Positions 8,465-18,111 are shown, counted from the first letter of the stretch. The stretch: DNA of 64,000 bases from an uncultured Oscillibacter sp. (GCA_910583695.1 CAJTZL010000005.1:1-64000), one strand, 5' to 3'. A program made the numbers and translations. The notes: generated by a model not told the origin, from the sequence alone.

Positions 8465-9896
8465 TCATTCCGTGGTCAGCGAAAAGGAGAAGGTGGTCAC
8501 GCCGCTTTCGCTGGTGACGTTGATTTTCTCCTTGTGCTGCTCCAAAATCGTCTTGACGATGTAGAGCCCCAGGCCCACGCCGTCCTTGTCCTCGCTGCGG
8601 GATTTGTCGCTTTTGTGGAACCGCTCAAACAGCAGCGGCAGCTCCCCGGCGGGGATGGTGTCCCCGCAGTTGCGCACCATCACCCGGGCCCGCCCGTCCC
8701 GGAGGTTCAGCCCCAGGTAGAGGGTGGAGCCCTTGTAGGCGAATTTCGCCGCGTTTTCCAGCAGGTTGTAGATCACCTGGGTAATCAGGTCGTTGTCCCC
8801 CAGGACCAGGATGGGCCCCTCGGGGATGCTGGCCTCCACGTCCAGCTCCCGGTCCGTGATCTTCTTCTCCATGGAGATCAGCACCCGGCGCATGCTCTCG
8901 CAGAGGTCGAAGTGGGCCCCGCTGCGCAGCGGGTCGATGGCCGGTAGCTGGCTCCCGGCTGAGGCGGCGGCTCTCCCCGGCGATGATGCGGAGGTACTGC
9001 TCCTCGTTCTCCGGGGGGATGGCCCCGTCCAGGATGGCGTCCGTATAGCCGGCGATGGTGGTCATGGGGGTTTTCAGCTCGTGGGAGATGTTGGCGATGA
9101 ACTCCCGCCGCTGCCGCTCCGTCTGCTGGAGGGACTCGGCCATGGCGTTGAAGGAGGCGGCCAGCTCCCCCACCTCGTCGCTGCGCCCGTAGTCGTTCAT
9201 CCGGATGTCAAAGTCCCCCTCGGCATAGCGCCGCGTGGCCTCCACCATCTCCCGGATGGGCTTCACCTGCCGCATGGCGGTGACGGAGGAGGCCATGAAG
9301 GCGATCATCAAAACCACAAAGGCCGTCATGAAAAAGAGGCCGATGAAGCCCTGCCACATGGAGTCCAGGGAGGCCAGGGTGGACACCGCCACCACCTCCC
9401 CCGCCCGCTCCAGCGTGACGGGGTTCACGGAGGCCACCCCCACGGAGAACCGCTTCTGGGGATAGAGCCCCCCGAAGTCGTCCCGCCAGGAGGCGCTGCC
9501 CTGCTCCAGGATCCTGGCCGTCCGCTCCGGGGGAACGGTGACGGTCTTCCCGTCCAGCGTCTCGTCGGTGGAGAGGAGGACGTGGCCCTCCGTGTCGCAG
9601 ATCATGAAGTGCACGTCGGAGACCACGGCGGCAAAGCTGGCCAGCCGCTGGAAGTCCAGGTCGTCCTGGAGCTCCTCCATGTCCAGATAGCGCCCGCTCT
9701 CCAGATAGCTCAGGGACAGCTGGCTCATCACCCGGGCCTTGGAGGCGATCTCCTCCGCCTGCTGTCTCCGGGCGTAGCTGTAGCTCAGGGAGAAAAAGGA
9801 CACGCCCAGCAGGCACAGCGTCAGAAGCACCATGCCGGCGGTGACGCGGAGCTGCCGCCAGTAGAGTCCCTGGGTCCGCCGCTGCAAGCCCTTCAT
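8465..9896 (-). pseudogene. Sensor histidine kinase, frameshifted after the H-box
   Basis: The ATG at 9896 overlaps the regulator stop (ATGA). The N-terminal part has two membrane helices around an extracellular sensor domain, HAMP (RQVKPIREMVEATRRYAEGDF) and the H-box SHELKTPMTTIAGYTDAIL. After GESRRLSR the frame is lost, near 8951-8962. The ATPase half (LLENAAKFAYKGSTLYLGL, GVGLGLYIVKTILEQHKEKI) continues in another frame to 8465. Homologues usually read LSRLVR-x-(M/L)L here, so roughly 8 nt seem to be missing. Everything else is intact, so this is either a recent mutation, phase variation or a sequence error. Uninterrupted it would be about 475 aa. Confidence 0.85.
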
Positions 9897-10591
9897 CCCT
9901 CCGCCTTCTCCGTTGTCAGCTCGAATTTGTAGCCCACGCCCCAGACGGTCTTCAGCGCCCACTTCTGGCTGACGCCCTCCACCTTCTCCCGCAGGCGCTT
10001 GATGTGTACGTCCACCGTCCGGCTGTCCCCGAAGTAGTCGAAGCCCCAGACCTCGTCCAGCAGCTGGTTCCGGGTGTAGACCCGGTTGGGGGTGGAGGCC
10101 AGATGGTAAAGCAGCTCCAGCTCCTTGGGCGGGGTGTCGATCTTCCGGCCGTCCACAACGAGCTCATAGGAGTCCAGGTTGATCTCCAGCCGGTCGAAGG
10201 TCAGCTTTTTGCTGGTGTCGTTGGGAATCTCCGTCCGGCGGAGGACGGCGTTGATCCGGGCGATGAGCTCCTTCATCTCAAAGGGCTTGACGATGTAGTC
10301 GTCCGCCCCCATCTCCAGCCCCTGGATGCGGTCGAAGACCTCGCTCTTGGCGGTAAGCATGATGATGGGGACCTGAGAGGTCTCCCGGATTCTGGCGCAG
10401 ACGGCCCAGCCGTCCATGACGGGCAGCATGATGTCCAGCAGAATCAGATCCGGCGCGGCCTTTTGAAATTCCTCAATGGCCCGCCCGCCGTCCCCGGCGG
10501 TGCGGACGTCGAAGCCCTCCTTCACCAGATACATGTGGATGAGATCGGAGATGTTGCGGTCGTCCTCGACCACCAGAATGTTGCGTCCCAT
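9893..10591 (-). CDS. OmpR/PhoB-family response regulator
   Basis: The protein is 232 aa. The receiver domain has the acidic pocket VVEDDRN, the phosphoacceptor Asp in LILLDIMLPVMDG, and the KPFEMKEL loop lysine. The winged-helix DNA-binding domain includes YTRNQLLDEVWGFDYFGDSRTVDVHIKRLREKV. The ATG at 10591 follows GGGAGG; two ATGs further upstream lack a site. It heads the RR-HK-HtrA operon and probably controls it in response to envelope stress. Confidence 0.93.
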   Translation of the reverse strand: MGRNILVVEDDRNISDLIHMYLVKEGFDVRTAGDGGRAIEEFQKAAPDLILLDIMLPVMDGWAVCARIRETSQVPIIMLTAKSEVFDRIQGLEMGADDYIVKPFEMKELIARINAVLRRTEIPNDTSKKLTFDRLEINLDSYELVVDGRKIDTPPKELELLYHLASTPNRVYTRNQLLDEVWGFDYFGDSRTVDVHIKRLREKVEGVSQKWALKTVWGVGYKFELTTEKAEG

Positions 10592-10684
10592 GGCAGGCCC
10601 TCCCATGCTTTCCAAATCGTTCTTTTGTTTATTATACCCGGTCCGGGGCGGGGTTGTTGAATTTTCTGTAAAGATTCCCGCCCC

Positions 10685-11839
10685 TCAGCGGAGCCCGGCC
10701 TCCGTATAGGCGGCGCACACGCCCTCCGCCTCCCGGGCGGCGGAGAGGAAGGCCCGCAGCCCCGCCGGGCTGGCCCCCTCTCCCAGCCAGACGGCGGCAT
10801 CCCCCCGCCAGGAGGCCAGCCGCCGCACCAGCTCCAGAGCTCCGGAGGCGCTGCGCAGGTCGTAGCCGCTCCGATCCAGCTCCGGCCGGAGGCAGTGGTA
10901 CCCCGCCTCTCCGGCGGCCTGAAGGGCCTGGGCCCCTCCCCCCCGGACGTAGGCCAGCCGGGTCTTGCCGCAGGTGGCCCGGAAAAGGGCGGCGTTGCCC
11001 GCCTCCAGCTGCTCCGCCACGGTGCACTCCGGGTCCCCGGCGTCCGCCAGGATTCCGATGCTCTGCCCCTGGGCGGTGAGGCGGCGGAGGGTTCCCCCCT
11101 GCCGCTCCAGCTCCTCCGGCGTGAAGAAGAAGGCGGCCCCGGCGTCATAGCTCTCCAGGGCGTCCGCCATGGAGGCGGCGTCGCTCCCCGCCTGGAGGCA
11201 CAGGGCGATGCGCTTTCCCTCCAGCCCGGCGGCGTCCGGCTCCTCCCCGGGGGAGGCGGGGCGGCCCCCGCCGCCGGGGGAGCCGCTCTCCGGCGGGGCG
11301 GCCTCCTTGGCCCGGATATAGTCGGCGTAAATGGAGTTCATGGAATACCGGGCGGCGTCGGCGTAGAGCTTGTCCGATACCTTGTAATCCTGCTGGCGGA
11401 GCCAGACCATGCTGCCGTGCTCCACCTCGATCACGGAGTACACCAGATCAAAGTACCGGGACACGGTGTTGGCGGGGACGAAGACCGTCCCGTTCCGCTG
11501 GATGGCCCCGGGGTAATAGGCCCCGCCGTCGTTGTCCAGGGCGCAGTTGGCGGAGAGGGTGTAGGTCAGGGACCGCCCGCCGCTGTAGAGGACCAGGCGG
11601 CCCTGGTCGCTGTTGAAGACCTGGGAGATGCCCAGGGCCTCCCGGGCCGAGCCGGTGAAGATGGAGCTGGCAATGTAGACATAGCCGCCGCTCCAGAAGG
11701 GCATGGTGTTGTCCGACAGGGGCAGGACGTAGCCGCCCACGGCGGTGAAATACACCCGCTCCTCCGCCCGAACCGGGGGGAGGGCCAGCTGAAGCACCAG
11801 CAGGAGCCCGAGGAGAAGCGCCGCCGCCCGCCGTTTCAT
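10685..11839 (-). CDS. Secreted protein: copper-amine-oxidase-N-like domain plus degenerate polysaccharide-deacetylase-like domain
   Basis: The protein is 384 aa with a clear signal peptide (MKRRAAALLLGLLLVLQLALPPVRA). Residues 27-165 (VYFTAVGGYVLPLSDNTMPFWSGGYVYIASSIF, YPGAIQRNGTVFVPANTVSRYFDL) look like the CAO-N/stalk domain of Clostridia surface proteins. Residues 205-384 follow the order of a NodB deacetylase (RIALCLQAGS, YDAGAAFFFTPEEL, GGTLRRLTAQGQSIGILAD), but the metal-binding Asp/His-His residues are absent, so it is probably catalytically dead. This domain reading is inference. The gene stands alone between spoIID and the two-component operon. Confidence 0.7.
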   Translation of the reverse strand: MKRRAAALLLGLLLVLQLALPPVRAEERVYFTAVGGYVLPLSDNTMPFWSGGYVYIASSIFTGSAREALGISQVFNSDQGRLVLYSGGRSLTYTLSANCALDNDGGAYYPGAIQRNGTVFVPANTVSRYFDLVYSVIEVEHGSMVWLRQQDYKVSDKLYADAARYSMNSIYADYIRAKEAAPPESGSPGGGGRPASPGEEPDAAGLEGKRIALCLQAGSDAASMADALESYDAGAAFFFTPEELERQGGTLRRLTAQGQSIGILADAGDPECTVAEQLEAGNAALFRATCGKTRLAYVRGGGAQALQAAGEAGYHCLRPELDRSGYDLRSASGALELVRRLASWRGDAAVWLGEGASPAGLRAFLSAAREAEGVCAAYTEAGLR

Positions 11840-11947
11840 AAGCCGTCCCTCCTTTGTAGAATCCGGGTGAAAACCAATCTATTTTATCATACCCGGGTGG
11901 GTTTTGTAAAGCCCGCTCTCAGCTCCGGGAGCGTCCGGCTGCGCATT

Positions 11948-13015
11948 TCATCCGGAGGAGATGCCGTGGGGCGGGTCCTGGCCCCGGTAGGCCTCCACCG
12001 TCACGCCGGTGTAATAGTGGGTGAGAATCTCCCGGTAATCCGCTCCCGCCGCCGCCATGGCGCCGGCCCCGTACTGGCTCAGGCCCACGCCGTGGCCGTA
12101 GCCGGTGACGAAGAAGACCATCTTTCCCTCCTGCACCTCCCAGGTGAAGCAGGCGGACCGGAGCCCCAGGGCCGCCCGCACCTGGGTCCCCTTTGCGCTC
12201 ACGCCGCCCACGGACACCGTGTCCACGTTTCCCGCGCCGTCGGCGGCGGGGCCGCTGAGCCAATGCTCCATCCCGCCGGAGAGCTCCGCCTCCGGGAAGG
12301 CGGACCGGAGCTTTGCCTTCAGCTCCTCCGCCGTGAACTCCACCCGGCTGTAATAATTGGGGATGCGCTCCCCGGCCTCCGGGGAGTCCACCGCCTGGAG
12401 ATAGGGCAGATCGTTGACCCAGACCTCCCCCGCCGCCCGGGTCAGCCCCGGGGAGGAGGAGTGGAACACCGCCAGGATGGGCACGCCGCCGTAGAGGATG
12501 GTCTCCCCGTCGGTCTCCCGCACCGCCGCCTCCACCCGGGCCTCATAGGCGTCGGCCTGCTCCCCCCAGCCCGCCCGGGCGGCCTCCCGGCCCAGGTAGG
12601 CCTGACAGCAGGTGTGGTCCGTGCAGATGTCGGCGTCCTCCCCGTGGTTCCCGCCGGAGCGGAGCTTGTACAGCGTGTAGGTCCGGGCGGCCACCGCCTG
12701 GGCCTTCAGGGCCTCCAATTCAAAGGAGGCGGGCATCTCCGCCCGGACCACCCCCACCAGATAGGTCCCCAGGTCCATCTCCAGGACCCCTTCCCCCTCC
12801 AGCACCCGGAGGGGCCGGGAGGCATCCAGGCCGCCGCCGGCGGGGGCGGGGGCGGGAGGCGGCTCCTCCGTCTCGTCCACCGGCTCCTCCCGGCCGAAGA
12901 GGGCGGAGCGGAAGGGAACCACCACCAAAAGCGGAAGCAGAAACAGCGCCGCCAGCAGCAGGGCCGACACGGCGATGGATGAATGGAGCTGACTTTTCCG
13001 GCCGGGTTCTCTCAT
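11948..13015 (-). CDS. spoIID: Stage II sporulation protein D (SpoIID/LytB-type)
   Basis: The protein is 355 aa with one N-terminal membrane helix (about 15-35), a Pro/Ala-rich linker, and the SpoIID domain: LEMDLGTYLVGVVRAEMPASFELEALKAQAVAARTY-type core (catalytic Glu in the VVRAEMPA motif), CTDHTCCQAY, ILAVFHSSSPGLT and the terminal GYGHGVGLSQYGAGAMA. SpoIID is a lytic transglycosylase that remodels septal peptidoglycan during engulfment in the mother cell. Its presence supports a spore-forming or sporulation-derived Firmicute host. Confidence 0.93.
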   Translation of the reverse strand: MREPGRKSQLHSSIAVSALLLAALFLLPLLVVVPFRSALFGREEPVDETEEPPPAPAPAGGGLDASRPLRVLEGEGVLEMDLGTYLVGVVRAEMPASFELEALKAQAVAARTYTLYKLRSGGNHGEDADICTDHTCCQAYLGREAARAGWGEQADAYEARVEAAVRETDGETILYGGVPILAVFHSSSPGLTRAAGEVWVNDLPYLQAVDSPEAGERIPNYYSRVEFTAEELKAKLRSAFPEAELSGGMEHWLSGPAADGAGNVDTVSVGGVSAKGTQVRAALGLRSACFTWEVQEGKMVFFVTGYGHGVGLSQYGAGAMAAAGADYREILTHYYTGVTVEAYRGQDPPHGISSG

Positions 13016-13215
13016 GGGGCGTCCTCCTTTGCAGCGGGCGGATGGGTTCTTCCACTCTATGCGCCGGGGCGGCGGAACATGCCCCTCCCGGGAGATTCCG
13101 GTAAACGCATGGCAGGCTCCGCCTTAGTATATGCCAAAGCGTATTGGCTTATCGACAGCATTCCCCCCATTGCGCCTCCGGCGGACCCTCCGCCCGCCGG
13201 AGGCGCAAATAGGGC

Positions 13216-13244
13216 TTGAAACCGTCCCCCGGATTCGCTATACT
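13216..13244 (+). promoter_or_regulatory. Promoter of aminotransferase/radical SAM operon
   Basis: TTGAAA (13216-13221) and TATACT (13239-13244) are separated by 17 bp, 40 bp before the ATG at 13285. Confidence 0.7.
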
Positions 13245-13284
13245 AAGCGGTATCAAAACCACCAGCAGAAAGGATGAATGTTTT

Positions 13285-14559
13285 ATGAAGCCTTACGCCA
13301 CCCTCACCCCGGCGGAGCGGTCTGCGGAATACGCCCGCCTGCAGGGGGAATTTGACGCCCTGAAGGCCCGGGGCCTCACCCTGAACATGGCCCGGGGCAA
13401 GCCCGGGAAGCAGCAGCTGGATCTGGTCAGCGATATCTTCGGCCTGATGCAGGACCCCGGGGACTACGTCTCCGACGGCCTCGACGTGCGGAACTACGGC
13501 GAGATGAAGGGCCTCCCCGCCGCCCGGCGGCTCTTTGCAGACATTCTGGGCTGCAAGCCGGAGCAGGTCTTCGCAGGGGGCAGCTCCAGCCTCCAGCTCA
13601 TGTACGACACGATTGCCAAGGCCTATACCCACGGCCTGCTCCACAGCCCCCGGCCCTGGTGCAGGGAGGAGACGGTCAAATGGCTCTGCCCCGCCCCGGG
13701 CTACGACCGGCACTTCCAGGTCACGGAGACCTTCGGCTTCCAGCTGCTCCCCATTCCCATGACCGGCGAGGGCCCCGATATGGACGCCGTGGAGGAGGCG
13801 GTGAAGGACCCGGCGGTCAAGGGCATCTGGTGCGTCCCCAAGTACTCCAACCCCGAAGGGGTCATCTACTCGGAGGAGACCATCCGCCGTCTGGCGGCCC
13901 TGACCCCCGCCGCGCCGGACTTCCTCATCATGTGGGACAACGCCTACTGCGTCCACGAGTTCGAGGGGGACTACGTGCCCTTCCCGGACATCCTGTCCAT
14001 CTGCGCGGAGGCGGGACATCCCGATCTGGTGTTTGAGTTCGCCTCCACGTCCAAGATCACCCTCCCCGGCGCGGGGGTGGCCTGCTTCGCCTGTTCCGAG
14101 GCCAACATGGCCCACATGGAGAAGCTCCTGACCCCCCAGGTCATCAGCTTCGACAAGGTGAACCAGCAGCGCCACGTCCTCTATCTCCGGGACAAGGCCC
14201 ACACCCTGGAGCTGATGAAGCGCCACGCCGCCGTCATGGGCCCCAAGTTCCGCTGCGTGGCGGACGCTCTGGACCGGGAGATCGCCCCGCTGGACATCGC
14301 CTCCTGGCGGCGGCCCAAGGGCGGGTACTTCGTCTCCTTCAACGCCATGCCCGGCACGGCCAAGCGGACCCTGGCCCTGTGCCGGGAGGCGGGCGTCACC
14401 ATGACCAGCGCCGGGGCCACCTTCCCCTACGGGAAGGATCCCCAGGACAGCAACATCCGCATCGCCCCCTCCCTGCCCCCGGTGGAGGAGCTGGAGCAGG
14501 CCATGGCGGTGTTCTGCGTGTGCCTGAAGCTGGCGGCATTGGAGAAGCTGGGCGTATGA
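13285..14559 (+). CDS. PLP-dependent aminotransferase, class I (aspartate aminotransferase-like)
   Basis: The protein is 424 aa and starts MKPYATLTPAERSAEYARL, after AAAGGA. The segment LNMARGKPGKQQLDLVSD and the lysine in FEFASTSKITLPGAGVACF (the PLP Schiff base) fit the bacterial aspartate-aminotransferase-like group (PF12897). SYSNPEG-type KYSNPEGVIYS and WDNAYCVHEF are the substrate and cofactor-binding segments. Likely reaction: transfer of an amino group between aspartate or a related amino acid and 2-oxoglutarate. It overlaps the radical SAM gene by 4 nt. Confidence 0.88.
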   Translation: MKPYATLTPAERSAEYARLQGEFDALKARGLTLNMARGKPGKQQLDLVSDIFGLMQDPGDYVSDGLDVRNYGEMKGLPAARRLFADILGCKPEQVFAGGSSSLQLMYDTIAKAYTHGLLHSPRPWCREETVKWLCPAPGYDRHFQVTETFGFQLLPIPMTGEGPDMDAVEEAVKDPAVKGIWCVPKYSNPEGVIYSEETIRRLAALTPAAPDFLIMWDNAYCVHEFEGDYVPFPDILSICAEAGHPDLVFEFASTSKITLPGAGVACFACSEANMAHMEKLLTPQVISFDKVNQQRHVLYLRDKAHTLELMKRHAAVMGPKFRCVADALDREIAPLDIASWRRPKGGYFVSFNAMPGTAKRTLALCREAGVTMTSAGATFPYGKDPQDSNIRIAPSLPPVEELEQAMAVFCVCLKLAALEKLGV

Positions 14560-15425
14560 GATACTACGGCAGCGTCTACCGTCCGCCCTCCGAAGCCCGG
14601 AGCCTCATTGTCCAAGTGACCTACGGGTGCAGCCACAACACCTGCGCCTTTTGCAGCATGTACAAGGAGAAGCGGTTTTCCCTCCGTCCCATGGAGGAGA
14701 TTCTGGAGGACTTCCGGGTGGCCCGGGAGGTCTACCACCATGTGGAGAAGGTGTTCCTGGCGGACGGGGACGCCCTGGTGCGGAAGGCGGCGGAGCTGAT
14801 CACCATTCTGGACACGGTGCGGCAGCTGTTCCCGGAGTGCCGCCAGGTGACCAGCTACGCCTCCCCCTCCTCCATCCGCATCCGGACGGAAGAGGAGCTG
14901 CGGACGCTCCGGGAGAAGGGGCTGACCATGGTCTACATGGGCCTGGAGTCCGGCAGCGACGAGGTGCTGACCCTCATGCGCAAGGGCCATCCGGCGGCGG
15001 AGATCGTGGAGATGGGCCAAAAGGTCCGCAGCTGCGGCATAGCCCTCTCCGTCACGGCCATCACCGGCCTGGGGGGCCCGGAGCTGCTGGAGCGCCACGC
15101 CCGGGACACGGCGGCGGCCTTCAACGCCATGAACCCGGAGTATATCGGGCTGCTGACGCTGATGGTGGAGCCGGGGACGCCCCTGTACGATTGGGTCCAC
15201 GAGGGGAAGTTCCAGCTCCTCACCCAGCGGCAGGTGCTGGAGGAGACCCGCCTTCTGGTGGAGCACCTGGACAGCCCCGGCAGCGTGTTCCGGATGAACC
15301 ACGCCAGCAATTACCTGTCCCTCCGGGGGACGCTGAACCAGGATCAGGCCGCCATGCTGGCGGAGATCGACCGGGCGGAGAAGGGCTTGACCCGCCTCAA
15401 GCCGGAGGCCTGGAGGGCGCTGTAA
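14556..15425 (+). CDS. Radical SAM protein
   Basis: The protein is 289 aa, beginning inside the aminotransferase stop (ATGA). The iron-sulfur motif is VTYGCSHNTCAFCSMY, with C25, C30 and C33 (CX4CX2C, seen in this subfamily). MGLESGSDEVLTLMRKGH and ALSVTAITGLGG are further SAM-barrel segments. Proteins of this group are widespread in Clostridia and of unknown substrate. Translational coupling to the aminotransferase suggests related roles, but none can be named. Confidence 0.88.
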   Translation: MRYYGSVYRPPSEARSLIVQVTYGCSHNTCAFCSMYKEKRFSLRPMEEILEDFRVAREVYHHVEKVFLADGDALVRKAAELITILDTVRQLFPECRQVTSYASPSSIRIRTEEELRTLREKGLTMVYMGLESGSDEVLTLMRKGHPAAEIVEMGQKVRSCGIALSVTAITGLGGPELLERHARDTAAAFNAMNPEYIGLLTLMVEPGTPLYDWVHEGKFQLLTQRQVLEETRLLVEHLDSPGSVFRMNHASNYLSLRGTLNQDQAAMLAEIDRAEKGLTRLKPEAWRAL

Positions 15426-15448
15426 TCTCCCCCGCCCGCAAGGGCGAG

Positions 15449-15478
15449 AAAGGGCTCCCCCTCTCGGGGGAGCCCTTT
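15449..15478. terminator. Strong bidirectional terminator
   Basis: Perfect 13-bp arms (15449-15461 and 15466-15478, AAAGGGCTCCCCC and its complement) with loop TCTC lie between the convergent radical SAM gene and pckA. Confidence 0.85.
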
Positions 15479-15500
15479 CCAGCCTCTGCGGCGCAAATTT

Positions 15501-17189
15501 TTACAGAGTGTTCGCCTCGTCCACGACCTTCTTGATGGCCGCGGCGGCGTCCTCCGGCAGCTTGTTGAAGCCGCCTTCCTCGGAGTCCAGGTTGGTGACG
15601 TAGTTCAGCCGGTCCTGCATGCGGGCCTTCAGCTGGGCCACGTACTCCTTGTCGCCCAGGTCGGGCACGAAGCCCTCCCACTTGAAGATCTCAATGTCCT
15701 CGAAGGGGCCCCAGGTCTCAAACTTGGCCTTGCCCTCCACCACGGCTTCCAGGATGCCCAGGGTGTCCTCCTTCTGGACCTTTTTGCCCATGAAGTCGCC
15801 GGTGTTGATGATATAGCAGGCCACATTCTTTTCCGCTACCAGCTTCTTGAACTTCTCATAGTCGTTCACCAGCGGATAGGTGCGGAAGGGGTTGGCATAG
15901 GGCTCCACCACCAGGGCGTTGGGGTCCACGCCCTCCTTCAGCCGCTCGGCGCTGGAGCGCTTGGTGGCCAGGGTGGCGCCCATGACGGAGGCCAGGGACG
16001 CGCCGCTGAGCTTCACGATGGGGGGAATGGTGGGGTCCTTCATAATCCAGAAGATGGCGTTAACCGGGGAGTCAATCTTATCCACCCGGTTGGGGGACCA
16101 GAGCTTGGACTTGATGGCCCGGCCGTTGCCGTTGCGGACGTCCTCCGTGACCAGGACGATCCTGCCCTCGTCGTCCAGGGTGGCGGAGCAGTTCTGCGCC
16201 GTCAGCAGATACTTGTTGTCCTCGGAGGGAACGGGATAGTCCGCGGTCTTGTCAAAATAGGTAGGCTCCAGGGCGATGGAGGCGCAGGTGTCGGAGTTGA
16301 TGATGAAGGCGTCATCGTGGAGCACCTTGATGGAGGAGTATTTTCCGCTGTGTTTGGCGTGGGTCAGAGTGGACTTTCCGGAGCCGGAGAGGCCGAAGAC
16401 CGCCGCCACGTACTTGCTGCCGTCGTCCAGGGTGTATTCCTTCTGTCCGCCGTGGCAGGAGGCGTAGCCGTTCCGGTTGGCGATGGCCCAGGCCAGGGTC
16501 AGGGTGCCCTTCTTGTGTTCGCCGAAGTAGCGCATGCCCAGGATGGCGGCGCAGTTGGTGTCGGTGTTGAAGTAGCACAGGCACTTGGGATCGCAGATAT
16601 CCTCCCGGCCCGGCGCGCCGGTCCACTGGGGATCGGAGAAGATATAGATGTCGGACTCCTTCCCGTCGCCCACGGGCTTGGATTTCTTGTACATCTTGAC
16701 GTACTCATCGGACTGGTACTGGAAGTTCAGCATCCAGTTATAGAGGAGGTTCTCCTCCCCCTCGGGAATCAGCAGGTGGGCCTTGACCATGAACTCGGGG
16801 TCCAGGCCGATGAAGACCTCGGCGTGATACATGGTCTTCCAGCGGGTGTCGTACACAGCGTCCATAACGATTTTGTCCAGGGCCGCGGTATCCACGCCGG
16901 GCTTGCCGGTAATCCGGCGGGCGGCGGCATAGCGGCCGGTGATGGAGCCGTCGTTGAACAGCAGGACCTTGGCATCGGGCTCCAGGCCGAACTCCTCGCC
17001 CCGGTAAACGGGCATGTCGGTGACGACGGTGCCCGGGGAGTTCTTGGCCATGTCATAGGCCTCCCGGAGAGAGTTGATCTTCACGACGTTGTTTCCGTAG
17101 AAGGGGGCCTCGATGATGGAGCGGGTCTTGGAGAACCCGACCTTGCCGGGCCCGATCTCGGTTCTGGGGTAATAGGCTTTCGTAGACAT
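15501..17189 (-). CDS. pckA: Phosphoenolpyruvate carboxykinase (ATP)
   Basis: The protein is 562 aa. Kinase-1a and ATP-binding P-loop: AVFGLSGSGKSTLTHAKH. Metal-binding and substrate segments: RKGTLTLAWAIANRNGYASCHGG-type region, HDDAFIINSDT, and the C-terminal ATP-grip segment AERLKEGVDPNALVVEPYANPFRTYPL. It interconverts oxaloacetate and PEP with ATP; in gut anaerobes it often runs toward CO2 fixation to oxaloacetate. It is slightly longer than the ~540-aa norm. Monocistronic, with its own promoter and terminator. Confidence 0.95.
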   Translation of the reverse strand: MSTKAYYPRTEIGPGKVGFSKTRSIIEAPFYGNNVVKINSLREAYDMAKNSPGTVVTDMPVYRGEEFGLEPDAKVLLFNDGSITGRYAAARRITGKPGVDTAALDKIVMDAVYDTRWKTMYHAEVFIGLDPEFMVKAHLLIPEGEENLLYNWMLNFQYQSDEYVKMYKKSKPVGDGKESDIYIFSDPQWTGAPGREDICDPKCLCYFNTDTNCAAILGMRYFGEHKKGTLTLAWAIANRNGYASCHGGQKEYTLDDGSKYVAAVFGLSGSGKSTLTHAKHSGKYSSIKVLHDDAFIINSDTCASIALEPTYFDKTADYPVPSEDNKYLLTAQNCSATLDDEGRIVLVTEDVRNGNGRAIKSKLWSPNRVDKIDSPVNAIFWIMKDPTIPPIVKLSGASLASVMGATLATKRSSAERLKEGVDPNALVVEPYANPFRTYPLVNDYEKFKKLVAEKNVACYIINTGDFMGKKVQKEDTLGILEAVVEGKAKFETWGPFEDIEIFKWEGFVPDLGDKEYVAQLKARMQDRLNYVTNLDSEEGGFNKLPEDAAAAIKKVVDEANTL

Positions 17190-17259
17190 ATCTGTTCCTC
17201 CTTCAAAGTATCCAAGCGCCTGCGCGGGAGGGCGTCAGGTTCGCCGCGTATACCCTGTT

Positions 17260-17288
17260 ACTATACCCTCTTTTCTCCCAAAAAGCAA
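17260..17288 (-). promoter_or_regulatory. Promoter of pckA
   Basis: On the minus strand, TTGCTT (17288-17283) and TATAGT (17265-17260) are 17 bp apart, about 70 nt upstream of the start. Confidence 0.55.
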
Positions 17289-17370
17289 GAGCGAAAACGG
17301 GCTTTGTGAAAAAAACAGCAGGACCCCGGAGGCCCCGCCCCCCAAGGGGCGGTTTCCGGCGGATTTTCTC

Positions 17371-17423
17371 TTGACAGCGGGCCGTTCGGGATGCTATACT
17401 GCAAACAGACCGCCGGTTTGTTT
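17371..17423 (+). promoter_or_regulatory. tetR promoter with overlapping operator
   Basis: TTGACA (17371-17376) and TATACT (17395-17400) are 18 bp apart. Directly downstream, 17403-17423 is a near-perfect inverted repeat (AAACAGACC-GCC-GGTTTGTTT, one mismatch) covering the transcription start. It resembles the palindrome before the MFS gene, so autorepression by the TetR protein is likely. Confidence 0.75.
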
Positions 17424-17436
17424 GGAGGGATGCCTG

Positions 17437-18111
17437 ATGGCGCGGAACAAATGCCCGGACGAGACGGTGCGGAAGATCCTGGACACAGCGGAACGGCTGT
17501 TTATTGAAATGGGCTATGACCGGACCTCCCTCCAGGAGATCATCGACGAGACGGGCCTGTCCAAGGGGGCCATCTACCACCACTTCGCCTCCAAAGAGGA
17601 CATTTTCTACTCCGTCTGCGACCGCATCGGGCAGCGGAACGGCGAGGTGCTGTCCCAGGTCCGGGACGCTCCTGGGCTCAACGGCCTGGAAAAGCTCCGG
17701 GCCATGTTCAAGACCTCCCTCCAGCCGGAGCGCCAGGCCAAGATGTTCTGCATGATGCCCTACCTCATGGATAACGCCAGGTTTCTGGCCACGGAGATGC
17801 GGAGCATCTTCACCGAGGTGGTCCCCTGCTTTGTGGAGCCCATCATCCGCCAGGGCATGGCCGACGGCTCCATCCGCACCGAGCACCCCAAGGAGCTGGC
17901 GGAGGCCATGATGATGCTGTCGGACATGTGGATCAACCCCATCGTCCAGCCCACCACCCCGGAGGAAATTCAGGCCCGGTGCGAAATCTACAACCGGCTC
18001 TTCCAGGGCTTCGGCGTGGATGGGCTGATTGACCAGGAAATCGTGGGCACCCTGGTGCGGTACGCGGAAATGGCCCATCCCCCGTCTTCCGGCGGGGAAA
18101 CTCCAGACTGA
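17437..18111 (+). CDS. TetR/AcrR-family transcriptional repressor
   Basis: The protein is 224 aa. The HTH lies in residues 10-55 (ILDTAERLFIEMGYDRTSLQEIIDETGLSKGAIYHHFASKEDIF), the hallmark TetR recognition region. The C-terminal ligand-binding part is not informative on ligand. The start at 17437 follows GGAGGGA by 6 nt. It lies upstream of, and in line with, the MFS transporter, and both promoters carry similar palindromes, so it is probably the local repressor of the pump, relieved by a pump substrate. Confidence 0.92.
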   Translation: MARNKCPDETVRKILDTAERLFIEMGYDRTSLQEIIDETGLSKGAIYHHFASKEDIFYSVCDRIGQRNGEVLSQVRDAPGLNGLEKLRAMFKTSLQPERQAKMFCMMPYLMDNARFLATEMRSIFTEVVPCFVEPIIRQGMADGSIRTEHPKELAEAMMMLSDMWINPIVQPTTPEEIQARCEIYNRLFQGFGVDGLIDQEIVGTLVRYAEMAHPPSSGGETPD

